From contig OY740765.1 of assembly GCA_963513935.1 (NCBI GenBank), forward strand, positions 151,801,830 to 151,865,829: 64,000 nucleotides of DNA, written 5' to 3'. Source of the DNA: Aphrophora alni. Taxonomy: Eukaryota > Arthropoda > Insecta > Hemiptera > Aphrophoridae. The notes below the pieces were generated by a model, which was given only the letters and a program-made list of their open reading frames with translations, was not told the DNA's origin and did not search any database. Shown here one piece after another: positions 49,161 through 60,083 of the stretch. Every line of letters starts with the position of its first letter. The first letter of the stretch is position 1. Made by a program: the position numbers and the translations under genes.

Positions 49161-49352
49161 GAGGGGCTCACTTTAGTAAGTACGGGCTTGATAATCCCGA
49201 GGAAACATAGCTCCACATTTTTTACGTTGACTTGGGTTTGATCCCCCTCTCTTTCATATCAGATTTCTCTTAACCAACTCTTATTCTTTTCCAACCTTGA
49301 CGCTATTAGAGTATTCTAGAGCTAGGACTATTTAAAGATGACTGACAGGTTT
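49161..49352 (+). repeat. Family A, copy 10
   Basis: GAGGGGCTCACTTTAGTAAG, TACGGGCTTGATAATCCCGA, GACTTGGGTTTGATCCCCCT, AACCAACTCTTATTCTTTTC, TTGACGCTATTAGAGTATTC and GACTGACAGG preserve the whole unit with a shortened T-rich part. It keeps the best B-box-like sequence (GGGTTTGATCCCC). Confidence 0.8.
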
Positions 49353-50702
49353 TTTTCTACAATAGTAAGAACTTTCGGAACAACATTTTATTTCTTTAAA
49401 AATCATATACATTATTTTTAAATTACACATAACACCTATCACAATATGTGACAGCTACAGTGAATTAACACAATTATTAATTACACGTAATTATGCACAA
49501 AACACGAATTAATAACAATAACTTTTCTATCGCCAGTTCTCTCATACAGAGTTCGGCGAATCGTAGCATGCCTCTAAAACTATTTTTTGTACTAACAAAC
49601 TTTACATTCTGTTTGTAGTAACAAGAAAGTATACTTTTTCTTATATTTTAGTGTGGTTTAGGCAAGAACAAAATTTGAAGCACCGGGAGAGACACAATCG
49701 AGGGTTTAAACATATAATCATTTTTCTATTAATTCTTTATTAATCGCTTTTTGGTATTAAATTGCAAATGTTGCTCTTTAAATTAACATATGTATTTTTA
49801 CACCATTGTTAGACCATTGTTTACCACCTTTACACCATTGTGTAATATATTAATGAATATATTATGAACAACCCAAAATTCAGATCAAAACAATAAACCT
49901 AACTTCTAAAAATCGAGATAAAATTCAATATAAAGTATTCTAAAGCTCAGAAAGAACAATTTGCTACGGGTTTTAATAAAATTCATTCAATAGATGGGAG
50001 ATTTAAAAACTCATACAATCTCTATTTTAATTGTTATGAAACTTTAATTGTTTCTAACATTTCCTCCACTATGGAATGAAACTGTATACTTTTCATAACC
50101 CTCACCCCTCCCCAAAAAAACAAATAAAATAAAAAACAAAGTTTCGGATCAAGCACTTATCGAAGATTTTGTTGTTGTTAATACTATCTCTGCAATTAGG
50201 TTACTTCTTCTTATTGTACCCCGAATTCCATCCCATATCTTCTTTAATACATTAACTACCCATTCCATAATCACTGTATTCCATCTCACCCCTAACCGTA
50301 ACCTCTGATATAGAAATACAATATCAGAGAACTGCAACAGTGTTACCATGATTTAAATTCCCTTCCCGTAATAAATTCCCCTCCCACTCTCCTTTGATTT
50401 ATTGTTTACCAGGGCTACCAACCGCTATAAATTCATTTATCAGCGTTTTAAATTTGGTACGAAAATAAAACTTGTGTGTGAATAGTGCCAAGCAGTAAAA
50501 GTAGTACCAAATTATTAACACTAACGAAAAATGTATTTTTTAATTTCTGAAAAACTGCTTCGAAATTCTTTGTTTTTCTCGTAAACATGTTAAAATTTAT
50601 AATGAAAATACTAAGAATCATCATGTACATATACAGGGTGAATTTTATGAATGTTCCTTTTGATATTTTTCACCTAGTAATGTTACAATATGCTTTGACC
50701 CT
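49353..50702. other. No recognised gene; one unassigned frame
   Basis: The minus frame 50149-50349 (66 codons, contains MEWVVNVLKKIWDGIRGTI) is compositionally better than most but unrecognised and isolated. ATACAGGGTGAATTTTATG at 50633 looks like a transposon terminus. Confidence 0.3.
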
Positions 50703-50940
50703 TAGTGGCTCACATATAGTGAGTGCAGGCTTGGCAATCCTACTGGACTCTAACTGAATCTACAGCTTTTTCGTGAAGTCTTGGGTTAGATCCCTCTCTT
50801 TCATATTTCCTAGCAGGTCTCTCTTGAGCAACTTTTGTTCTCTTCCGACCCTGATGCGTATACTAGGGCTAGAGTTCTTTATTTAGTTCTTTTTTATAAG
50901 TCGATGTTAACCGAGAGGTTTTTCGAATTTAAAGAAGAAG
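50703..50940 (+). repeat. Family A, copy 11 (reference copy)
   Basis: The fullest plus-strand copy: TAGTGGCTCACATATAGTGA, GTGCAGGCTTGGCAATCC, GTCTTGGGTTAGATCCCTCT, AGCAGGTCTCTCTTGAGCAA, TTCTCTTCCGACCCTGATGC, a T-rich stretch and AACCGAGAGGTTTTTCG. GGGTTAGATCCC is close to a Pol III B box, but no convincing A box is present, so SINE status is open. Confidence 0.8.
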
Positions 50941-51152
50941 AAAAAATATTGTACTTTATAAGACTTAAAAATTGTAAAAGCTTCCACACGTCTTCCAAAT
51001 AGATATCCATTGATCGATATTTTAGAAATTAGGACGTAATACATGAAAATTTTGAAGCTTACATTATTAATAATTTTAAAACAATCTTTTAGATACTTAG
51101 CAGTTTGAAATTCTGTAGTATATACTATACTACCAGTCATTAGAAAAACTAT

Positions 51153-51380
51153 GAAGAGCTCATTTATGGTGTACGGGTTTGGCAATGCCCAATGACCTAA
51201 CTAGATCTAGACATTTTTTCATGTAGGCTTGGTTAGATCTTTCTCTTACAACTCTTATTCTCTTCCGACCTTGATGCTATTAGAGTATTTGATGATGAGG
51301 GGTCTTTATTTTATGCCCTTTCTTCTTTTTTTTTTACAAGGTGATGATGGCCGAGATATGTTTCGCCTTTAAACAAGAAG
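51153..51380 (+). repeat. Family A, copy 12
   Basis: GAGCTCATTTATGGTGTACG, GGTTTGGCAATGCCC, TTCATGTAGGCTTGGTTAGA, TCTCTTCCGACCTTGATGCT and ACAAGGTGATGATGGCCGAG with GCCTTTAAACAAGAAG. The stretch around TTTCATATTTCCTATCAGG is deleted. It lies 212 bases after copy 11 in the same orientation. Confidence 0.8.
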
Positions 51381-51510
51381 AATGAAAAAGTAATGAGAAA
51401 ATAACGATGTAGATTTCCAATTTAGACTATTTTAAATTTTAAGAGTTGATTTTTTAAAATCTCTGAATGTAAATTCTGCAGACCAAACATTTTTTGCACA
51501 ACAGTAAGGG

Positions 51511-51570
51511 GTATCCAGACATAACCTGTAGGTTCCAAATATATTTTCACTGTACGATAATTCACAAAAT
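51511..51570 (+). repeat. Family C/D fragment
   Basis: ATATATTTTCACTGTACGAT and AATTCA resemble the ATATATTGCCATTGTACGA block at 16909 and 41481. Only about 60 bases. Confidence 0.35.
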
Positions 51571-52891
51571 AGTACCAAAATTTGTCCCATAAGTATATAT
51601 TTTTTAAATCTCCTATTTTTGATGCTCTAAAAATTAACGGTCAGTATATTATAGCGGAATGTAAATTACCTTAAGGTTTTCGTAAACAGTTTAATTTATA
51701 ATTAGTTTAACATTAATGATAGTTTAGGTGTTGTTATTGGGATAACAAATTAACAATCAGTATACCAAAACCTAGCGCTTTGTTATATAAGTGTAAAGTT
51801 TTTAAAACAGTTTATTCATTTGTTATTTGGGTATGAATATGAAAATTCTCGAAATGAATGAGTAGAAGTTCTATAAAAATAGATTTTCTTTGTATATTTT
51901 GGTTTTCTTTCCCGCTCCTCTTCGTTTATAATTAATCGTGTAATAAAGACAGATGGGGAAGAAATAAGGAGCGGGAGTTGTTTATTAATAAAGTAGAGAA
52001 GAAAAACACTCAACATTTTTAGAAAATTAATTATTTGGTGTTGATTAGTTCTCCGGCAAAGCAGAGGATAGCGTTGATAAATGACTTCCTATTGAACGCA
52101 AACAAGAAGCAAAAACTCAACCTAGCTATTGTGTTTAAAATTAGTTTTTAGTGTAATTTTTAAACATTTATTTTCTACCCTTTTTGAAACTTCTATTCTC
52201 TTATACAGTTTTATTTTTATACTATGTGTAAAATAGGAGAACTTCTCAAAAAGGTTCTCAAAATGTTTTTAAAATGTATCAGGAAATATAAGTTTTAAAT
52301 TTTAAAATGGAGTTCATTTTGAAATATTTATTGCCAAATATATCGAAAACCGTTGATTTTATAGACTATTTAAATTTGTTTTCAAAGAGGAAATCGTCTG
52401 AAGTCCTGTCCAACAAAATCCTTTGAAGCAATAAATAAATTGTGCATTTAATGGTATTTAATAAATTATCTTTCATATATAATTTGTTTTAAATTATAGA
52501 ATATATTTATAATATATAGAACCCAATATTTTGTATGCCACAATACATATCGATGTGGTAAATAGGGTAAATTTTCATTGAACCTTTATTTCCTCAAAAA
52601 TAAATTTTCATATTCATATCTTTGTATCTTTAATTAGAAAGTAGACATTAGAGGTGTCTGAGATTTGTAATCCAAAGCAGGAATCACTACATTTGCACCG
52701 ATTCTGACTATGAAAGATATTTTTATAGTTCGCTTTATTTTATATATGAATTTATATATTTCTCTGTGTGAGCAGATATACGATTATGTTGTGTCACACT
52801 AATACTTTGAAACAGGTCGTCAGATTGACCAAAATTGTTATAACCATTCTTTAAATAATATACCCAAATATATAGAAATACGAAAAGCCCC
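51571..52891. other. No gene seen
   Basis: AAAATGGAGTTCATTTTGAA (52302) recurs at 40544 with the following ATATCGAA phrase, so part of this is old repeat. No protein motif. Confidence 0.4.
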
Positions 52892-53547
52892 TTTCATTTT
52901 TTGAACGGACTTGCATCACTGAAACTTGTGGAAACCTTGTGGGACAACAGCTAACGTTGTAAGTAAAATTTGGCCCTCCTTCAAAATTGGAGGGGAGGTA
53001 AACATTTTAAATGTTAAGGTATAGCTTTTGACAAATTATTTTAAACTTTATTTAAAAAAAAAAAAGATTTTGTGCAGTTTTTAGTTCAATACAATGATTG
53101 GTAACAAAATGGTGGATGATAAAAGTTTAAAGAAAATAAAAGAGAAAGATGAGACGTCTTTTTAAGTATAGTTACCGTTATAATAACGTAAGAAATATTA
53201 TTGAAATAAGGTGGAATGATGGCTGTTCAATTTGCCTTCATAAATCATCAGAACTGCTATGCTACAAGCGTTTATATTACTTGATAAATTTTTCTTACTA
53301 ACAATTTCATCTTTTATTTTCTTCAAACTCTTACCATCCACCAAAAACTGCACCAATGTATTCTGTTTTTAATAAGCTTTAAAATAATGTGCCACAAACT
53401 TTACTTTTACATTTAAAAATGTTTTCCTCCCACATACCCCCCATAATTTTGAAGGAAGGCCTAATTTTATTTACAAAGGTAGCTATTGTTGTCTCACAAT
53501 GCTTCCATGAGTATCAATGTTGTATCTAAACCTGTTCAAAAATGAAA
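52892..53547. repeat. Large imperfect inverted repeat, ~250-bp arms
   Basis: The left arm 52892-53154 and right arm 53307-53547 are reverse complements with a 152-base spacer. Matching blocks include TTTCATTTTTTGAAC, GGACAACAGCTA, CCTCCTTCAAAATT, AACATTTTAAATGT, TTGTGCAGTTTTT and GGTGGATGATAAAAGTTTAA with AGAAAATAAAAGA, each inverted on the right with scattered mismatches and small gaps. The two arms may be one repeat inserted twice head to head, or the ends of a foldback element. Confidence 0.8.
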
Positions 53548-54304
53548 TTTACTTCACTCGGTATAATATATTTATACCGGCTATATTTGTTTTTATCATT
53601 TTATCTCTTAATGTATGTATCTCTTTTAATGCTTAATGAAATATATCTTTATTTTTGTTGTTTCTTGAAAATTTCCGTTTTACTTCTCGCTTCTCACGGT
53701 TCGTAGTCAGGTAAAATAAATGCAGCTACTCGGGGATTAGATAATTTGTGTTTAGGACATTTTGACTAAAGAATTAGCGTATTTTACACTTTCTGTTTCT
53801 GAGATTTTTATTGAGAATATAAATATAAGAATAGGATAATCGCATCATATCAGCTGAATCTTGAGTCTGTCCGCTATTTTAAAATAAAAATAAACTTCTC
53901 TGTAAATTTATTAACATAATATTCTAACGAAAATTAAAGCATGTTATCCATTTATACTACTTTGTATCTTTAACGGTTGCAGAGATAGTAATGGAGTGTA
54001 AAAATAACACCCTGTATTTTAGAAGTTATAGGACCGAAATGTTTTGTCTACTAATCTCTTGTATTTAAGGGTTGGAGGATGATGGTGAAGGGGGGTTTAA
54101 GATTAATTACACACAATACCAACTGCATCACACAACATTACACACAAAACAGTAACGTTAGATACTGCAATCGACTTCAATAGTTTCCTCGGTTTTTTCG
54201 AATTAACTCTTTATTTAAGTTTTTCTTGTAGTTAGTTTCAAGAAAGTATTGTCATTTGTTATACTTGTTGAAACAACAACATGCAACCATGAATGTGGTG
54301 TATT
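53548..54304. other. No gene seen
   Basis: A+T-rich. AACACCCTGTATTTTAG at about 53997 is a transposon-end-like motif. Confidence 0.4.
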
Positions 54305-54657
54305 CGGATATTTGCCATCATTTGTGTATATAAAAACTAATCACAACGTTTTGAGGTTATGAATCAATTACTGTTAAATGATAAACTTATAACATGGAAA
54401 ATGTAACAAGACCCAACCTGGGAATGTAGGAAATTAAATTAGTAATCTTAGAGTTAAAATTGAGGCCAAAATAATAAAACATGATCAATGAAAACCACAA
54501 ATCGCAGAACTGCACGATGAAAGAAATCAGAAACCAGTTTGACTGTACACTCACACCAGTGTTTTTCATTCAATGTGTTAGTTTATCACTTGATAACGGG
54601 ATTTTTTTATACCTTTGAAACGTTGTACATTAGTTTTTAAACACACGAATGGTGAAA
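54305..54657. mobile_element. Foldback/MITE element, copy 2 (family I)
   Basis: The left arm 54305-54385 (GGATATTTGCCATCATTTGT, ATAAAAACTAATCACAACGT, TTTGAGGTTATGAATCAATT) is inverted at 54581-54657 (GTTTATCACTTGATAACGGG ... AACGTTGTACATTAGTTTTT). The arms match those of 32478-33005, but the interior is shorter and unrelated as far as I can see. The 60-codon minus frame 54387-54569 is the loop. Confidence 0.7.
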
Positions 54658-55616
54658 CAACTCCGAAAAGAAAAAAGAAATATATATGAATAATCTATCC
54701 AATAATTTTACCAAAACAGTTTTACTATATTTTAATAGACTGTTTCCATTTATATAATGTTTAGAGAATGTTGGACCAATTTCATTAAAATGGACTGAGA
54801 AAAACATATATATTTTTTATTTATTATTAATTTTACTTCTTATTTATATTCAGCTTAGAGAAAATAATGGGAAGTGTCAAAAAATCGATTTTTGATGTTT
54901 TCACGGAAATATCCATTTTGAGTTTTTTTTTATGATGTCTGCCTGTCGTCTGTTCATTTCTAACAGCCCAAACAGGTGGACTCATTTTAATCAAATCAAG
55001 TTTCGAGTTCATAGTACATTTTCACTTTACAGAATTACTTTTTTAGTTTTAATTTTAATTTTCCGGGTGGGCGAGTGTGAAAATTTGCGTAGTTTAGTTC
55101 CTTTTTAAAGCGGTTTTACAGATGTACCTTCATCTTGCGTTTTGTATAGCTTGACTAACTTAACATCTCATTACTTAAATCGTAGTCGACAAGAAAGCAC
55201 AAAGAAGTTGTAGACGTGTTCTATCATCTACAACTTTCTATTAAATTTTCATTCAAGATCAAAACTTGCCGATCTAAGATATCATTAATTCATAACAAAA
55301 CTCGTATATAAAAGCAAAACCAGCATTGTAACCATATCACGTAGAATATTACTTCGCGATATCTGAAGCAAACTTAACCTCTACTCATGAATTGATAGAA
55401 TATTATAAAATAACTGATATCACTATAGTTGGTGTTACGGTATTACTCCTATTGAGGGAAATAACCAATCAGTTCACCGCAACGTGTCAGGTTGATGTGT
55501 GCAGTGAGATTTGTTTAATAACTCAATATTTGGGGGCAGTTCGTTCGTAGCCTCTAAATACTACGTGTTGTTGCGATTTCCAAATACTCCAGTGCCTGTT
55601 CTGGATTATTATTTGC
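54658..55616. other. No gene seen
   Basis: Around 55205 AAGTTGTAGA and TCTACAACTT form a 10-bp hairpin. 55440-55600 is slightly richer in GC but has no frame or motif. Confidence 0.4.
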
Positions 55617-56330
55617 CTATTTAATAACAATAATAATAAGTACTTTATTTAACAATATAATAATTTACAAATTTTTTAAAAACACACTTCAAACAATGGC
55701 CAAATTGACCGTCTGTTTGGTTGGCCACTAACAAACTGGATTGTATATTGTACATAGACCTACCCGATATATGCAGTAAATATACAAATACACATATATA
55801 CATATACGTAGTATATAAACATGCATACGTACGTTCATAATACAAAAAAAATTAATATACTGTAACAATAGTAACAATATACTGCTATATATACCATGCT
55901 AAAGGAAAAAGTAATCAATTATTAAATAAAATTCTTACATTATCGTGAATAATTATTGACCTAATTATATTTAACTTATAAGTAAACAATTTAAATAGTC
56001 TTTCATGCTATATACTACAAACCGACAATATTATTGATATTAAAACTCTTAATAGTAATGCTTTTTAATAATTAAATTCTTTAATAACACCCCAATTTTC
56101 CCTCCAAAAAAATTTCCCAGTGCTCGCCGTTTAAATTCCCCTTGACTAAATTTAGTTTTCCCGAACTAAATAATCTGTAATTCGCAAAATTTGGACAACG
56201 TCTTTGTATGTACATTTTCCTGCATGTTATATATATTGGAGAGATCAACGAGCTGTGATAAAAAAAATCGCAAAATGAGATGATATCTTCTGTATCAGCC
56301 AAGACGGATCTGCAAAAAATCGGCATAAAA
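55617..56330 (-). mobile_element. LINE remnant: endonuclease tail joined to 3' UTR
   Basis: The minus frame 56081-56326 reads DFFYHSSLISPIYITC, then NFANYRLFSSGKLNL and LNGEHWEIFL. This resembles the SDHS.I end of a LINE endonuclease and the following R.F....I..F...L....W..I linker. About 200 bases later comes a 3' UTR-like stretch ending TTGTTAAATAAAGTACTTAT with TATTATTGTTATT, a poly(A) signal plus simple tail. The reverse transcriptase is missing, so the copy carries a large internal deletion. Endonuclease identity is tentative; the tail is clearer. Confidence 0.5.
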
Positions 56331-56644
56331 ATAAAACACTACCGTGGTTTTTTAAATGTTTTATAACTTAAAAGTTAAGGACAGTTCATACGAGATTTTG
56401 CTCAAACTTACCCAAAAATGTGTGATCGAGAATATTGGTAGTAAACTAAAACAAAGAACACAGGGCTATTGTATAAAAACTTAATTTCTCAAAACCGGTT
56501 AAAACCGATTTCGTTCACATTTTTATGATGTGTAAAATCGCAACTGATGAAAATTACGATTTGGGAATAATTGTAACAAAACAAACACGACAATTTGCCG
56601 TCGTTAAAAAAATTAATTTAAATCATAAATAGGCTACTATTTAC

Positions 56645-56760
56645 GCTACTGTCGGTCTTCTGTTTTTTGATAACTCAAAATTTGGGGTCACCTCATACGA
56701 TTTAAATCAAATTTTGATAAATTTTAATTTCTAAGGACCCGATCAAATTAGTCGCGATAT
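56645..56760 (+). repeat. Repeat family K copy
   Basis: TGATAACTCAAAATTTGGGG followed by TCACCTCATACGA and a TTTTGATAAA stretch parallels 1930-2100. Confidence 0.45.
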
Positions 56761-58037
56761 ATATGCCTGTTTGAAATATTTTGGTAATAAACCAAAGATT
56801 AAGATGTTCAAACTTTGATAAATTGTATTTTTTTATATTACTAATTTATTTTATCAAACCTTAAACACACATATTTTATAGTAATTGTCAATGAGAAACC
56901 AACAGTCTTATGTAAAATACTGATTTCTCATTTTGATTGAGTAAAGAATTTATTTATTTAAATTTACTTTCAAAACTTTGAACTTGGCGGTCTTTTGAAT
57001 CGATTTTTTGGTAGTTTATTCTAAACCAGACTCATTTTGAACAAACTGTGACGCCAAGGTTAAATGAGCAGATACTTATCATATCGACGAGTATTTTTTT
57101 TTAATATTGGGAAAGAAAATGAATAAGAATTTAATGAAGAGAAAATTAATATCTTCTTCATTCATTTCCTTTCGCCTGGATTCAAAACGAACAAAATGGC
57201 AGCTCATTACGTTGCACCTGGAAAGTAACACAGCCACTGAGTGCTATGTATTTAGGGGAAGGAATCAATAAACCCCACTCGTACATACAATGGGGTTGAG
57301 AAAGAAAGAGAGAGAGAGAGAGATCTAATTAAAGAACATTGATACTTTAAGACTACCTACGGAGTGTGGCAGAATTATTTTAAACACTTGAATTTTTTAG
57401 TCTAAGGAAACTTTGAGTCTAAGGAACTTTAATCGCGTTTAACCTTTAGTTTTTAGTCTGTATTTAAGGGAGGTAATATATATGTACTTTGAATAAAACT
57501 ATGTTGTTCATTTTAGGTACTATAATAACACAGGCCCAATAACAGTATTTCCAAAATGAGCGTTTTCTATCCACTTAAATTCCAACCAACCCCGTCAACT
57601 TTCACTAAAACCATCCACTTTCCATTTATAGTTCTTGAGGTAGAAAAGAACAATATAGCTCAGTAAAAGGTTTGTTCAGGGTAGAATTATATAACCCATG
57701 ACTATAATGTCACCCTTGATCAGAAAAGCGATAAATCATGCCACTCGGGTACAAGAACGCCTATTTTTACATAACCAGATTGTCTTTTCTAACCCCTTAC
57801 TGATATTTCCTGACTAAGAGCACTTTTATATTTAAATCTTCCCTGTTGTCGTTGAACCTCATAATATGCTTTTTTGCTTCCCTGGATTCGAATTTAACAT
57901 TGGATTGTACTTATCCTTGGTACAACTCAAAAAATATAAACTATCACTCTAAATAATCAGTTATTCTTGAGATCATTTCTCGAAAACTCAGTATTTAAAA
58001 TATTCCAGATAAATATAACTTCGTCATAGAAAAGTAT
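56761..58037. other. No gene seen; short GA run
   Basis: (GA)n occupies 57302-57323 in a slightly GC-richer context. No coding region. Confidence 0.45.
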
Positions 58038-58208
58038 AGAAACCGAAGGTTTTAATGTTTTTTGTGTACATTTAATTGCAGTCAATAAACAATTTTAGAA
58101 CCTGAAGGTTTTTATGGTTTTTGTGTACAATTAATTGCAATTAATAAAAATTATTAGAACCTGAAGGTTTTTACGGTTTTTGTGTACAATTCATTTGGAA
58201 TCAATATA
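58038..58208 (+). repeat. Tandem repeat, 59-bp unit, ~2.9 copies
   Basis: Units start at 58038, 58097 and 58156. Each has AGAACCTGAAGGTTTTTATG then TTTTTGTGTACAATTAATTG and CAATTAATAAA. Copies 2 and 3 are more alike than copy 1 is to either. No coding. Confidence 0.85.
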
Positions 58209-60083
58209 CCGGGTCTTTCAAAAGTAAGTTAAAACTGTAACATTTGTTAACAAAGAACAAATAATGTACATACATTCCTTTGAAATTAAACGAAATTAAA
58301 TTTTAAAATCTTAAAATTAAGCCAAACTCTTAATGATTGGGGTTATTAAGACAAGTGTTCGAAGTGACCGCCGATCTCTTCCCGAAGAAGCCTTAGTTTT
58401 TTTTATACTTTGCGCGACATTTCTTAACTTGTTATTTCAACTACGTTTTGAACAATTGGTTCTTTCAGTTCTCCAAGAGATCTTCTCTTATAATTGAAGA
58501 TCTTCCTGTCTTCGTGATGTCTCCAACTTACCCGAAGGTTTCAAACTTACTAACAAGCTAACAAACTTACTAATACGCGACTACGCTTAACGTTCCGTCC
58601 CTCAAACCGTTGCGAGTACTGAACTTTCTTAACCCGACGGAAAACTCCGTTCATAATAACAATGAACCAGTGCGATACGTCTTTGTAAAGGTAAATTCTA
58701 TGGAATAAAAAAAAAAATTATAAACTACTATACAAGTTTACCACCTACTAGATTCCTTTTTTTAAATTAGTCAACAATGAGAATACTCGTTGCTATGGCA
58801 ACAAGTAAATAACAGCTGATGTATTAATAAATCCCAATTATACAATAACGTTTTTTCGTACATTGGACAACAAATAAAGAGACTTTGCTCCGCTTAGTCT
58901 AGGTCTTTTAATAATACCCTAGTTACTTAGAACATTCATTTCTGGGAGAATTTTTAAGTGCACTCGAAATGATATTTTCCGGTTTATAATTTATCTAAGA
59001 TCAACAGTTTTCAAGATAATTGGTGTCAACAATTTTTAATGAACGTCATTCTGAAACGGTTGAGCGAATCGTTATAACTTTCTAATACGCTGGAAACAAA
59101 TAGGCTAGTGGAAAACATTTTGTAAAATTTGCTAACGATTTTGCAATTCGTTCTGAAGTTACATCTTTTTTCATGGTGGAAGTATATTTGGACACATGTA
59201 GATAGATATTTTTTTCTTCTTCATTTTGATACAACAATCACCTTCCAAAGTTTAACAGATTGATCGTGGAACGTTCTATTTTTTTTTTTTTTTTTTTTAC
59301 TTTGTCATACATACGAGAAAGTAAAAGAAAGCAGAGGTTATAATTTTGTAATAAATAAATTTTCTAAGCGGAATAATTAAATATAATTTGACGAACGCCT
59401 TCAGCGCCGTAAAAGTTTAAAAGTTTGTTGATATTGCTAAGTCCAGTGAAACTAAACAAAAATGTCATTTCTCTAGTTGTCAATCAAATTGTGAAAATGG
59501 CCCTGGACAAAGTTTTTGAAAAATATTTACATACAGAGTGTTTCAGAAACGGAAAGAATTTCAGGACGAGTTCTACTGGTGAAAATAATGAAAAATGTTC
59601 ACATGAACATAAGTCCGGAAACACTTTATTTTCTTGTCCGCCATTTTGTGTTAAAAAATATGATGATAACTTTTGAAATTAGTAATATTTTGTGTTTAAA
59701 ATTGGTATGGGCATTGTTTATACAATTATTTATCAGTATAGCAAGATCCAAAACTTCACTATATAAATATTCAAAATGACGACGGCTGATTTAATTTTTC
59801 TGTGCCTTGAAAAATAAAGTCTAAAAAAATCTATATGAACAAAGTGCCAAAGTAAAATACCTTTTATTTTTTATGAGTACAATTTATTTCAATAAAAACT
59901 TTTTTTTTAAGGTAGTTTTTAATACAAATGCATCTTTAATGAATTTAGAAAATTATTCACCCTTATAGTAAAGTCAGTAAATATTTAAATACATTCAAAA
60001 CAGCAGAATGCTATAAGTACAGAATTCTTTCTTGATCTATGTTCACTTAAGTACACACTTCATGGAAAAACTTCTTATTTCAC
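58209..60083. other. No gene; poly(T) and family G scrap
   Basis: About 20 T at 59279-59299 are followed by CATACGAGAAAGTAAAAG (59307), the start of a family G copy. ACAGAGTGTTTCAGAAAC at 59533 resembles a transposon end. Two plus frames at 59425-59779 overlap one another and are unrecognised. Confidence 0.35.

Noticed and set aside
50633..54010. A single 3.4-kb transposon bounded by ATACAGGGTG and CACCCTGTAT
   Set aside because: Only ~10 bases match, no transposase between them, and several unrelated repeats fill the interval.
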